Shown here piece after piece: positions 38,909-51,246 of a DNA stretch of 64,000 nucleotides (position 1 is the first letter of the stretch; the number at the start of each line of letters is the position of its first letter). The DNA comes from Nymphaea colorata (taxonomy: Eukaryota > Streptophyta > Magnoliopsida > Nymphaeales > Nymphaeaceae): assembly GCF_008831285.2 (NCBI RefSeq), contig NC_045140.1, positions 22,070,370 through 22,134,369 on the forward strand, in the 5' to 3' direction. The notes under the pieces are model-generated. The model saw nothing but the letters and a program-made list of their open reading frames with translations. It was not told the DNA's origin and did no database searches. A program made the position numbers and the translations under genes.

Positions 38909-40812
38909 TTTTTATTTTTTAGAACTAGTTTTAAAATAACTGACCAACCAATGAATCAGTGGGTTGGCCAACTGAATTCCAAAAACAATTTTGTAGAATT
39001 GACTTTGAAAGCATAATGAGGACACTAAACTATGTCAAATCCATACTTTGCTCGAACAATCAATCTAAATAAGACGCTCCCATCTAAGATCCAGATTCAT
39101 CAAACGTTCACACACTAAAGGTGACAAAAAATATGGCAGCCGGTCTGTATTAAGAAAAAAGACATCAATGCTATAAGCGCAGTCATTATCTTTGTTTAGA
39201 ACACAGAGAAGGACTATTTTGGAAGCTGGACTATATAAAAAAGAGCCATATGTGGTAGTTTTTCCACAAAATCCAACTGTGCAAAAATAATTTCCTTTGA
39301 AGATTTTGAGAGTCCACGTTTAGTTCAAAAAACCTTACATTTGAAAAGAGCACAACATTTATGATGTTTATAGATCGTATACATTTATCAATTTGACCTT
39401 GAATATACTTAGTAGCATCATCTAAAGGATCTAGACCCAGTAAATGATTAAATGCGAATTCAGTACTCAGTTTCGTCACCCAACTTGAATTCAAATACTA
39501 TATCCGACTACATCCAACAAAAACTTGACCTCACTACATGTAAATGTGGACCTTTTGTTTAAACTCAGCTCTAAAAGCAAGAGCTGGGTTCACATTTAAA
39601 TCCAGGTCTATATAGACTTGGATCAAGTCAAATTCGGTAGAGATTGAACCTGAGCCCACTGCAACGTCTTTTTTCATCGGTATTAATTGGTTTGTTTTTT
39701 GGGCATGAAGCCCACATTTACACAATTAATTTAAGGAAAAAAACTGGCTGTATGATGCAGTTAAGGGTAAAATTGTTTTCTCACCTTGTAAAAAACCAAG
39801 CTTACCTTTTAAGTCTTTAACCTTTATCTGAATAGTGGCGTGGCTGCAGATATCAATATCTTTGGGGTCTTTTAGCAATAGGAACAATAATATACATTGT
39901 TCCATGTAGCTTTTCCAAAATAAGCATGATACAGTTAATCCGTCTCTTGGAGCATGATTCGGATGCTTTAGGATATGCTGTCAACGACGAGACATTAACA
40001 TGTCCCAATTCTTTTGTCTGCACTTGAGAGGCAATAACAAATAACAATCGATCAATTATTGACCTACTAAAAATTAATTTGATTTACATGCTTTGATCTG
40101 AACTTCCGATTTGGGTCCTTTTAAATCAAGTCTCAGCACTGTCAGTCTTTGACTTCAACTTCTTGGAATTGTTATCTTCTTAAAGCCTGATGGTTTGGTG
40201 AGGAAAGAGACAGAACCTCCACGATTTTTGCCCCAATGAAAGAAGAAAGAGCTGCAGGAAAACGTCAAAGCTACACCTCAGCATAGTTTGGTGAGGTCCT
40301 TTATTTCAACATCTCATTGCTAAAAGTTGGGAAGTTATCTTCAACTCTGGGGTTTTTTTTTACCTCTAGGCGTGGCCCGGCTGATTAAGCAGATGAGCTA
40401 AGGCAGGACGGAGCTTTACAAACTCAAGATTTCAAGTCTTTCATTACGTGATTGTAAAGATTTGCTGCAGATATGTCAGGCCGGTGAATTGCAGGGAAAC
40501 GTCGGACTTGGGGGTAGCTCCGCCACCAACCGCAATGGGTAGGTAAGAACTCTTCAAAACCAAGATATCTTGTATTTGGAGTACACTTATCCCTTCAAAC
40601 TCTCCCCTTGCAACTATCTGTCATTCCTACCCTTCAAACTCTCCTAAGTATTGGTATTCCTACCAAGATTAGCCAATCACTCACCAATACAAAGAAAAAT
40701 AGGCTGAGTCGCACATGTGCGGGCTTAAACAACAGGCGTGCTCTATCTCCAACACAGTCCACTCTTCTCTCAGCAATTGGAGGGCAGTTTGCTCATCTAA
40801 CTAAGAAGCAAA
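37698..40812. other. Intergenic region between IPUT1 and the first BAHD gene
   Basis: Contains the IPUT1 3' UTR, a degraded repeat of gagctt/gagctc wording (about 38500-38640), a MITE-like fragment (38752-38830), a (TA)n run at 38877-38904, and from about 38795 the start of the segmentally duplicated block A. The section 39151-39538 is present only in copy A. No gene is supported. Confidence 0.55.
39789..40288 (+). repeat. 500-bp block identical to 45935-46434
   Basis: Reading both copies base by base gives no substitution or gap across exactly 500 positions (constant offset 6146). The block is bounded by a g/t difference on the left and a t/a difference on the right. It lies about 525 bases upstream of the BAHD copy A start codon. 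Confidence 0.9.
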
Positions 40813-43240
40813 ATGCCGGACGCGTCCATCCGAGTGGTTTCCAGCACCACCATCCATCTTTCGAACAAGTTGGAAAGATCAGGATGGGAACTAACGGCCT
40901 GGGAAGTGGCCATGCTCTCTGCTCAGTACATACAGAAGGGGCTCCTCTTCCCTAAGCCCCCTATGCCGTTCGATGCCGTCATCCAACGCCTCCAAACCTC
41001 TCTCTCCCACTGCCTCCTCCATTTCCCCTTCCTGTCTGGTCGCTTCGCCACCGATCCTGAGACTACCACCTTTGTCGATTGCAATGACGCCGGAGTTTTG
41101 TTCGTCGTCGTCAAGGCTGACGGGCTGCACGTCTCCGATTTGGTGAATGCTGTTGATGTGCCCGCAATAGTCAGGTCCTTCTTCCTCATGGATGGCGCCA
41201 TCAACTTTGATGGGTACTCCCTCCCACTTGTAGCGGCTCAGGTAACGTTCTAGAGACAAGCTAACCTCATTGATCCATCGTCGTGGCTTTTTCTTTTCCT
41301 TTCAAAGACTGGACCACTAATGCCCATGAATCCCCAGAGATCGGTAAGTTTGCCCTGGCAGCCATGCCCTCCCAAGGATAAGGTCCCCCGAACATAGTAA
41401 TTTTGAGGCTTGATTCCAGTTTACTCGTCCAGCGAACATGGCCTGTTTATGCTACCAATTTCAATCTGGTTTGTTTTTCTTTTGTCTAAGGTTTTATTTG
41501 CGGATGGAGAAGGTACAACCAGTGGCTCTGACGAGAAGAAGATCATTCTTTTATGAGGGAAAGTTATTCATTTTCCTTACAAATTTGAGGGGGGAGGAGG
41601 GTTTGGAGTTCGTGGGGTTACGTTCTAAAACGTTTGTGAATTTAACCTTTTTGATACTGTTATTGACATGACAGTGGATCGATATGTTGCCAAATCCTTA
41701 AGGTTTTCACCTATTACAAAGGGAAGGCTCTGCTCAGTTGGCTGCGTCCAAATATCAATCTGCCCTCTTGCCATCTGGTGGCTAATTATTCGCAGAGGGT
41801 TTCCAGATTCAGAGGGCCCTCACTTCAAATTTTTGGACTATTCAAGAGTTCACAGTAAGATAACAAGTTAAACCATCTCAAGAACTGTTTCTCTGCTGTT
41901 CAAAAAAAAGAAAAAAAAAAAGAAAAAAGAATCTCTGAAGTGTAAACCGTTGTGACTTTGTGACAATGGACGCTCAGTGTTTTAAGCTTGATCAACATCT
42001 CCCATTAATGGTGTCATCTGCAAAGAATCCTTGTTGCCTAGAGCTTAGCTGATAAGCTGGAACTCAGATTAAATTCTCCACTCGATCCAGTTGAACTCGA
42101 GCTTCAGCAGCCGAAGTTCTGCTTGAGCTCTGCTTGTGTTAGCCCCTGAGTACTAAAACCTAATACACCCTTCCTCTCCGGCTACAATTAGAAAACGAAT
42201 ATGCTAAGTTGAATCCTATGTTTGCAGCATAACAGGTTTTGTCCAAATGAGCTGTTCTTTTAAAAAATAGTTATTTAGCGTCGGCGGCATTATAGGCTTA
42301 AAGGATTGAGGACTGGTCCGTATGTTGATGCTCAAACTCTGTTCTCATCTCATCAATTCAGATAACCGAGTTGGAGGACGGTGTCTTCGTAGGCTGCTCC
42401 TTCAACCACGCCATGGGCGATGGTGAGTCTTTCTGGCACTTCTTCAACTCCTGGTCGGAACTCTGCGCGGGCCGCCCAACCATATCACGAGCGCCGTTGA
42501 CGGAGCGACCCCAGATCCACAAGGAGCTGGGTCCGGTCCGCTACTTCCCGTCCGAAGACCACATGGAGCGGTTCAAAACGCCAGTGCTTCGGGAGAGAAT
42601 CTTCCACTTCAGTGCGCAAGCCGTAGCCCGAATCAAGGCCAAGGCCAACGAACAATCGAAGTTGGAGAAGGGCGAGATCTCGTCGCTGCAGGCGCTGAGT
42701 GCACTCATGTGGCGGAGCATAACGCGGGCGCGGAACCTCCCGTCCGACCAGACGACTGGTTGCAGGCTGGCGGTCGGGTACCGAAAGAGGATGGACCCGC
42801 CTTTACCCCGGGAGTACTTCGGGAACTGCATCGGAGCCATCCTGACGGAGGCCAAGGCCGGTGAGCTGCTGGGGCAGGACCTGGGTTGGGCAGCGCAGGC
42901 CCTGCACGAGACCGTGTCCAGGCTGACGGGGGACACGGCCCGAGAGCATATGGAGCGCTTGGTCAAGAAACTACAGGTCTATCACCTGAGCTGGTTTGAT
43001 CCAAACAGCATTCTGGTGGGGAGCTCCCCACGATTTGAGATGTATGGGAGTGACTTCGGGTGGGGGAAGGGGCTGGCGGTGCTCAGCGGTAGCGCCCACA
43101 AGTTTGACGGCAAAATTTCAGCTTTCCCCGGAAAAGATGCGGGTGGCAATGTCGATCTGGAAGTCTGTCTCTTCCCTCATTTCATGGCTGCCCTGGAGTC
43201 GGATGAAGAGTTCTTAGATGCGCTCCTTCCTTCTCACTAA
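40813..43240 (+). CDS. BAHD (HXXXD-type) acyltransferase, copy A
   Basis: Cytosolic acyl-CoA-dependent acyltransferase of the BAHD family, resembling the At3g50280/EPS1-type uncharacterised acetyltransferases (LTAWEVAMLSAQYIQKGLLF). Acceptor and acyl donor are unknown. Two exons, 40813-41241 and 42362-43240, with a 1120-bp intron in phase 0, encode 435 residues, the usual size. The catalytic HXXXD is HAMGD at 159-163 with H159 as general base. The structural DFGWG motif is intact at 374-378, and the product ends in a typical SDEEFLDALLPSH tail. An AATAAA lies at 43320-43325, 80 bases after the stop. The exons are clearly richer in G+C than their surroundings. The gene is in the left copy of a tandem segmental duplication and is about 95 percent identical to copy B in exon 1. 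Confidence 0.93.
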
Positions 43241-46200
43241 CAACTGGTTCGACTCCACCATCCCCGTCATTCGGATTGACGTTAGTCCTGTAATGAATTT
43301 CTCTGCTCAGAACTTTTTAAATAAAATTTCCAAACCATTCCCTGAAATTTGAGCAACTCAAACAACTTGCATTATAGGACCAAGTGGGTTATCCTCTTCG
43401 CTGGGTTATTATCTGCCAACTATTGCGTCGTTTTGGTTATTGTATGCCACGGCGTGCTTGACGCTGCCACAATCAAACAAAGATCATCTTGACAAAAGTA
43501 CCTTTCTTTTAAGGGCGATTAATTTCTTACATGGGGGCCATGGAATAATAAAAAGCCGTACTATTTGTTATAATTATTTACAATTGAATTTTATAATAAG
43601 AGTTGTTTTGACCTGATCTGGTAGAGGGGATCAACGTCGTTGATTTTGAACCCGATATGATTTTAGGGATGAGTCGATCTTGCCTTCAATGGGCAGATCA
43701 TGTAGGTCACATTACATCCGCAGTTTGATCTTAAGAACTAGCCTCAATTTTTAGAATTTTATTTTTCACATGGACCAAGTTTTTGTTGGCTACTCAAATA
43801 CATCATCAGGCTAAGTTTTAGGGAAACATTCTGTTTTGGGCCTGTTCTTCGCCCAATTGTGAAAAGATCTTTCTTTGTGAATTTCTTCATGTGGGCTGCG
43901 CTTTTAATGAAAATGATCAAATTAAGACTTGAAGTGAACCTCTGCTAATTAGAAAAGGCGGAAAAAATTTTAAGCAAGGCTGATTTAGACGTTATTTTAT
44001 CAAATGATTGACGCATGATACCGGTATCCGAATGACATTTGAACAAAAGATGAAGCTCCTTTTTTTTTTTTTTAGTTAAAGAACTGGAGATTAATCTGGA
44101 ACACGATGAGAAAGCAAAGGAGCAAATGAGTACGTTGACATGAAGAAGATGATGAGAGATTTGGGATAAAGAGTAGCAGTAGTGCGGGCTGCGCGCAGCT
44201 ATTCAAATGGCTCGAGCTGTTCGCATTTCTGACGGAAGGTCAAAAGTCTGTCGATTAGCCAGTCGATCGTTCATTCTAATTGCTTAAATCAAATTTAAAT
44301 GATATTTAAGATGAGTGCCAACAACTTCAGATCCAAATGATATTTAAATCTAATTTCCCAAATTCGCAGAAAATAATACAGATCAATCGGCACACTGTCG
44401 GATAGATTCCTTTCAGTCGTGTTTGATTCAAATTCGTGGTGATCTGAGATTTTAGAAATCTATGAATTTAAAATCAGCCTTAAATCCGTTGTTTTTGACA
44501 TGTAGAATGAATTTTGTTAGTGAAGTCCTTAATTAGTTTAAACGAATATGATCCCACCACGACCATGATGATGAACACGTTGTGGGCATGTTAACCACCC
44601 TCATAACGCACCACTAGAGCTGTTCAACAAAAAAAGCCATCTGGGAATCGACTCGAACTCCCTCAATTAATCGAGCTCAAGCTTCAATCAAAACTTGAGT
44701 TTGTAACAATTCAAGTTCAAGCTACATGGATTCGGCTCAATTAAGCTCAAGTGGGCTTTCCCTTTCATTCTCTCTCTTTCTCTTTCTTCAACTTGCATGT
44801 TAAGTGTTTGAGCTTTGCTTGAATAAGTCCATCTCAATCTTACAATATATGAGTCAAACACAGCTTGAGCTCGACTTGGCTTTTGCATAACACTACACAC
44901 AATGTTGCTTCCTCATGGCATCATTTGGCAATAAGGGCACGGAGTGGGTATCTCACTGATTCTTCTTAAAAAATGAAGCCAATTCATAAAAGAATAGTTC
45001 GAGTGATTCATTCTCTTCCTTTTGATTCCTGAATCCGTCCTACCTGAACCAGCCAAGATCTAATCTGCAATCGCACTTTAAAAGGAGGACAATTTTTTTT
45101 ACGCCAAACTTGTCCCCCTAATCGAAAACCATAAAGTATGGGTGAAATTTTTACCTATAAAAAACCTTTCTACTTTATCCACTTCACCTTAGAATGAATA
45201 AAATCTTTTATTAGCAGCATGCAAGGCTAGTTTGTAAACTCTGCGCCTTGAAATCCAAAGGTCTCAAGTCACATTTCTCTTCCCTCTAACTTGACATTCA
45301 TGGATTTGAGTAGTACCGTTATCAGGATCCGGTTGAATCGGCTGCTTCAAATGGAATTGGTTGCATCTATCATTTATTTTTTTTTAAAAAACAATATGAG
45401 AAATTTCGCATTTTAGTTATTTATATACATATGTTTTTTTTAAAAAAATTTTTAGAACTAGTTTTAAAATAACTGACCAACCACTGAATCAGTGGGTTGG
45501 CCAACTGAATTCCAAAAACAATTTTGTAGAATTGACTTTGAAAGCATAATGAGGACACTAAACTATGTCAAATCCATACTTTGCTCGAACCATCAATCTA
45601 AGGCGGGCCTGATGTTAAAAAAGACCTTCCCATCTAAGATCCAGATTCATCAAACGTTCACACATGAAAGATAAGACAAATATGGCAGCCAGTTTGTATA
45701 AATGTGGACCTTTTGTTTAAACTCAGCTCTAAAAGCAAGTCCTGGGTTCAAACTTAAATCCAAGTTTATATAGAATTCGATCAAGTCAAATTCGGTAGAG
45801 GGTGAACCTGACCCCATCGCAACCTTTTGTTACATCCGTATCAATTGGTATGTTACAACATTTACACAATTAATTTTTAAGGAAAAAAACTGGCTGTATG
45901 ATGCAGTTAAGGGTAAAATTGTTTTCTCACCTTTTAAAAAACCAAGCTTACCTTTTAAGTCTTTAACCTTTATCTGAATAGTGGCGTGGCTGCAGATATC
46001 AATATCTTTGGGGTCTTTTAGCAATAGGAACAATAATATACATTGTTCCATGTAGCTTTTCCAAAATAAGCATGATACAGTTAATCCGTCTCTTGGAGCA
46101 TGATTCGGATGCTTTAGGATATGCTGTCAACGACGAGACATTAACATGTCCCAATTCTTTTGTCTGCACTTGAGAGGCAATAACAAATAACAATCGATCA

Positions 46201-46933
46201 ATTATTGACCTACTAAAAATTAATTTGATTTACATGCTTTGATCTGAACTTCCGATTTGGGTCCTTTTAAATCAAGTCTCAGCACTGTCAGTCTTTGACT
46301 TCAACTTCTTGGAATTGTTATCTTCTTAAAGCCTGATGGTTTGGTGAGGAAAGAGACAGAACCTCCACGATTTTTGCCCCAATGAAAGAAGAAAGAGCTG
46401 CAGGAAAACGTCAAAGCTACACCTCAGCATAGTTAGGTGAGGTCCTTTATTTCAACATCTCATTGCGAAAAGTTGGGAAAGAACGTGGTGTGGAAAAAAA
46501 AATTGGCTTTTAGAGTTCTATGATGTTTTGCCTCTAGGCTGATTAAGCAGATGAGCTAAGCCAGGACGGAGCTTTACAAACTCAAGATTTCAAGTCTTCC
46601 ATTACGTGATTGTCAAGATTGATTTGCTGAAGATATGTCAGGCCGGCGCGTTGCACGGAAACTTCGGATTTGGGGGCAGCTCCGCCACCAACCGCAATGG
46701 GTAGGTAAGAACTCTTCAAAACCAAGATATCTTTGTATTTGGAGTACAAACAACTTATCCCTTGCAAGTATTTGTTATTCCTACCAACATTAGTCAATCA
46801 CTCACTAATATAAAGAAAAAAAGACTGAGTCCGACATGTGCGGGCTTAAATAACAGGCATACTCTATCTCCAACACAGTCCGCTCTTCTCTCAGCAACTG
46901 GAGGGCTGTTTGCTCGTCTAACAAAGAAGCAAA
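43241..46933. other. Interval between BAHD copies A and B
   Basis: Holds the 3' flank of copy A, including the A-only segment 43358-43785 and a degraded repeat of gagctc/gagctt wording (about 44610-44890). The 376-bp inter-copy spacer (44956-45331) follows, then the 5' flank of copy B. No gene is supported. Confidence 0.6.
43320..43325 (+). terminator. Possible poly(A) signal of BAHD copy A
   Basis: AATAAA, 80 bases after the stop codon. The aligned position in copy B (near 49520) reads AAACAA. Confidence 0.4.
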
Positions 46934-49900
46934 ATGCCTGAGGCGTCCATCCGAGTGGTTTCCAGCACCACCATCCATCTTTCGAACAAGTTGGAAAGAT
47001 CAGGATGGGAGCTAACCGCCTGGGATGTGGCCATGCTCTCTGCTCACTACATACAAAAGGGGCTCCTCTTCCCTAAGCCCCCTATGCCGTTTGATGCCGT
47101 CAGCCAACGCCTCCAAACCTCTCTCTCCCACTGCCTCCTCCATTTCCCCTTCCTGTCCGGTCGCTTCGCCACCGATCCGGAGACCACCACCTTCGTCGAT
47201 TGCAACGACGCCGGAGCTTTGTTCGTCGTCGCCAAGGCTGACGAACTGCACGTCTCCGATTTGGTGAATGCTGTTGATGTGCCCGCCATAGTCAGGTCCT
47301 TCTTCCTCATGGATGGCGCCATCAACTTTGATGGGTACTCGCTCCCACTTGTAGCTGTTCAGGTAACGTTCTAGAGAAGCTAACCTCAGTGATCCTTCGT
47401 CCTGGCTTTTTCCTTTTAATGAAAATGAAGGACCTTCAAAGACTGAACCACTAGTGGCCCATGAATCCCCAAAGAAAGGAAAGTTTGCCTTGGCCGCCAT
47501 GCCCTCACAAGGATGGATAGTGTCCCCCAACATAGTAATGTTGAGGCTTGATTCCAGTTTACTCTTCCAGCTATTCTCGAACTGGGCCTGTTTACACTGC
47601 CAATTTCAATCTGGTATGTTTTTCTTTTGTCTAATTTTTTATTTGTGGCTGGAGAAGGTACAACCAGTGGCTCTGACGAGAAGAAGATCATCCTTTTCTT
47701 TTCTGAGGGAAAGTTATTAATATTCCTTACAAATTTTAGGGAGGAAGAGGGTTTGGAGTTCGTGGGGTTACGTTCTAAAACGTTTGTGCTTGGAAATTTA
47801 ACCTTTTTGATACTGCTGTCCATATGACAGTGGATCGATTTGTAGTAAAATCCTTGAGGTTTTCACCTGTTACAAAGGGAAGGCTCTGCTCAGTTGGCTG
47901 CGTCCAAATCTCAATCTGCCCTCTTGCCATCTGGTGGCTAATTATTCGCTTGCATAGGCCAAGGGTTTCCAGATTCAGAGGGCCTTAACTTTAAATTTTC
48001 GGACAATTCAAGAGTTCACAGTAAGATAACAAGTTAAACCATCTCAAGAATTGTTTCTCTGCTGTTCAAAAAAAAAGAAAAAGAAAAATATCTGAAGTGT
48101 AAACCATTATGACTTTGTGACAATGGATTATGGACGCTCCATGTCTTAAGCTCGACCAACATCTCCCATTAATGGTGTCATCTGCAAAGAATCCTTGTTG
48201 CCTTGAGCTTAGCTGATGAGCTGGAACTCAGATTAAATCCTCCACTCGATCCAGTTGAACTCGAGCTTCAGCAGCCGAAGTTCTGCTTGAGCTTTGTTTG
48301 TGTAAGCCCCTGAATACTAAAACTTAATACACCCTTCCTCTCTGGCTACAATTAGAAAACGAATCTGCTAAGTTGAATCGTATGTTTGCAGCAGAACAAG
48401 TTTTGTCCAAATCAGCTCGGCATTATTATAGGTATAAAGAATTGAGGATGAAAGCAGACTAGGCCATATGTTGATGCTCAAACTCCTCTGTTTTCATCTC
48501 ATCAATTCAGGTAACCGAGTTGGAGGACGGTGTCTTCGTAGGCTGCTCCTTCAACCACGCGATGGGCGATGGCGAGTCCTTCTGGCACTTCTTCAACTCT
48601 TGGTCGGAACTCAGCGCGGGCCACCCATCCATTACACGACCGCCGTTGACGGAGCGACCCCAGATCCACAATGAGCTGGGTCCAGTCCGCTACCTCCCGT
48701 CCGAAGACCACATGGAGCGATTCAAAACGCCAGTGCTTCGGGAGAGAATCTTCCACTTCAGTGCGCAAGCTGTAGCCCGGATCAAGGCCAAGGCCAACGA
48801 GCAATCGAAGTTGGGGAAAGGCGAGATCTCGTCGTTGCAAGCGCTGAGTGCACTCATGTGGCGGAGCATAACGCGGGCGCGGAACCTCCCGTCCGGCCAG
48901 ACGACTGGCTGCAGGCTGGCGGCTGGGTACCGAAAGAGGTTGGACCCGCCTTTACCCCGGGAGTACTTTGGAAACTGTATCCGAGCCATCCTGACGGAGG
49001 CCAAGGCAGGTGAGCTGCTGGGACAGGACCTGGGTTGGGCAGCGCAGGCGCTCCACGAGACCGTGTCCAGGCAGACGGGGGACACAGCCCGGGAGCATCT
49101 GGAGGGCTTGATCAAGAACCCACATGTCTATCACCTGAGCTGGTTTGATCCAAACAGCATTATGGTGGGGAGCTCCCCACGGTTCGAGATGTATGGGAGC
49201 GACTTCGGGTGGGGGAAGGGGCTGGCGGTGCTCAGTGGTAGCGCCCACAAGTTTGACGGCAAGATTTCAGCCTTCCCTGGAAAAGATGTGGGTGGCAATG
49301 TCGATCTGGAAGTCTGTCTCTTCCCTCATTACATGGCCGCCCTAGAGTCGGATGAAGAGTTCTTAGATGCGCTCCTTCCTTCACACTAACAACTGGTTCG
49401 ACTCCACGATCCCCGGCAATCGGATCGACGTTAAACTATTAATACATTGATTACCTACCATCAACTTAGATATCTGAACCGGGGAAAGTTTGTTTTGAAT
49501 TTCACTGCGCCGAACTTTTTAAACAAAATTTTGAAACCATTCCCTGAAATTTGAGCAACGAGCTTTCGCTGGCTACTCAAATACATCATCAGGCTAAGGT
49601 TTAGGGGAACATTCTGTTTTGGTTTTATTGTTCGCCCAATTGTGACAAGAACTATCTTTGTGAATTTCTTCTTGTGGGCTGCGCTTTTAGTGAAAATGAT
49701 CAAATTAGTACTTGAAGTGAACCTTTGCTAAATAGAAAAGACAGGCCAAAATTTAAGCAAGCCTGATTTAGACGTTATTTTCTCAAATGATTGGCGCATG
49801 ATACCGGTATCCGAATGACATTTGAACAAAAGAAGAAGCTCCTTCTTTTTTTAGTTAAAGAACTGGAGATTAATCTGGAACACGATGAGAAAGCAAAGGA

Positions 49901-50755
49901 GCAAATGAGTACGTTGATATGAAGAAGATAATGAGGGATTTGGGAAAATGAGTAGCAGTAGTGTGGGCTGCGGCAGCTATTCAAATGGTTCGAGCTGTTC
50001 GCATTTCTGACGGAAGGTCAAAAGTCTGTCGATTAACCAGTCGATCGTTCATTCTAATTGCTTAAATCAAATTTAAATGATATTTAAGATGAGTGCCAAC
50101 AACATCAGATTCAAATGATATTTAAATCTAACTTCCCAAATCCGCGGAAAATTAAGAAAATGTCAACACAGATCTATCGGCACACGGTCGTGTTTGTTCC
50201 AAATTCGTGGTGATCTGAGATTTTAGAAATCTATGAATTTAAAATCAGCCTTAAATCAGTTGTTTTTGAACGAAAATGATCCCACCATGACCATGCTGAT
50301 GCCCCACGATGTGGGCATGTTAAACACCCTCATAACGCACCACTAGAGTTGTTCAACAAAAAAAGCCAACTTGGGATCGGCTCAAACTCCCTCAATTAAT
50401 CGAGCTCAAGCTTCAATGAAGGCTTGAGTTTGAAACAAGCTACATGGATTCGGCTCAATTAAGCTCAAGTGGGCTTTAGATTTGAATGCTGTATCAAAGT
50501 CAGTACTTATGCAACTTAAGACTTGCTTTCCCTTTCATTCTCTCTCTTTCTCTTTCTCCAACTTGCATGTTATGTGTTTGAGCTTTGCTTAAATGAGTCC
50601 ATCTCAATCTACGCCACACAATCTATTGAGTTCCCTTGAGTTGAGCAATATACGAGTCAAGCTCACCTTGAGCTCGACTTGGCTTTTGCATAACGCTACA
50701 CACTATGTTGCTTCGTCATGGCATCGTTTGGCAATAAGGACACGGAGTGGGTGTC
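45332..50755 (+). repeat. Tandem segmental duplication, copy B (about 5.4 kb)
   Basis: Direct-orientation paralogue of 38795-44955. It lacks the two segments unique to copy A and has a short extra segment after the stop codon (about 49433-49500). The long TA run of copy A (38877) is reduced to a few bases here (about 45422). Confidence 0.9.
46934..49389 (+). CDS. BAHD (HXXXD-type) acyltransferase, copy B
   Basis: Tandem twin of the gene at 40813, with the same predicted activity (acyl transfer from acyl-CoA, substrates unknown, cytosolic). Exons 46934-47362 and 48511-49389, separated by a 1148-bp phase-0 intron, give 435 residues, the same exon lengths as copy A. HAMGD at 159-163 and DFGWG at 374-378 are intact, so it should be active. 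By my count exon 1 differs from copy A at about 20 of 429 bases. About half of these change residues (for example A34-A40 region E to D and Q to H; ADG to ADE). Both copies therefore look constrained but able to diverge in specificity. The first codon of exon 2 is GTA here and ATA in copy A. Confidence 0.93.
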
Positions 50756-51246
50756 GTATGGATTTTTTTTCAAAGAATGGAGCAGATAGTTCTAATGTTT
50801 CCAGAATCTTTTGAGGGCAGAGATATATGAAAAACTCAAAAAATTCACTCGTTGTTGTCCTTACTGCCAAACGCTTCCCCACATGTACAAAATAGACACC
50901 ATGAAAATAAAGCGTGATGAAGATAAGATGATAGGAAGAGTAGGGTTCAAAAAACAGAGAACGACAAAGGGGCTTAGGAATGCCAAGACATAAAGAGCAA
51001 GTACACCCTTTCGACACGTAATAAATTTAACAGAAACGACAACCACTTGCAACGCGTGGCCATAAGGGAAGGATCACGAGCGATGGAACTACACGTCCAG
51101 ATGAGGACAAGCGTATATCGAAGCTACTTAAAACAGCAAGGGATGATAAGGGAGAGCCAAAAAATGTCCAAAAACCGAACGACATGTACGCCTCACTCAG
51201 GATTCCACATTTTGTCAGCTCAGTACGAGCAGAGAAAGAGAAAGAG
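49390..51246. other. Interval between BAHD copy B and the third BAHD gene
   Basis: 3' flank of copy B to about 50755, including gagctt/gagctc-type degraded repeats (50370-50690), then about 490 bases of unrelated upstream DNA for the third gene. No gene is supported. Confidence 0.6.

Larger units (their letters stand above)
38795..44955 (+). repeat. Tandem segmental duplication, copy A (about 6.2 kb)
   Basis: This block is paralogous to 45332-50755 over nearly its whole length, covering upstream DNA, both BAHD exons, the intron and downstream DNA. Copy A has two extra pieces absent from copy B: about 39151-39538 in the 5' flank and about 43358-43785 in the 3' flank. A 376-bp spacer separates the copies. 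Boundaries are by eye. Confidence 0.9.

Noticed and set aside
39853-46193. Identical 64-codon minus-strand frames at 39853-40047 and 45999-46193
   Set aside because: Their identity follows from the 500-bp identical block; the frame itself has no signature and no second evidence of coding.
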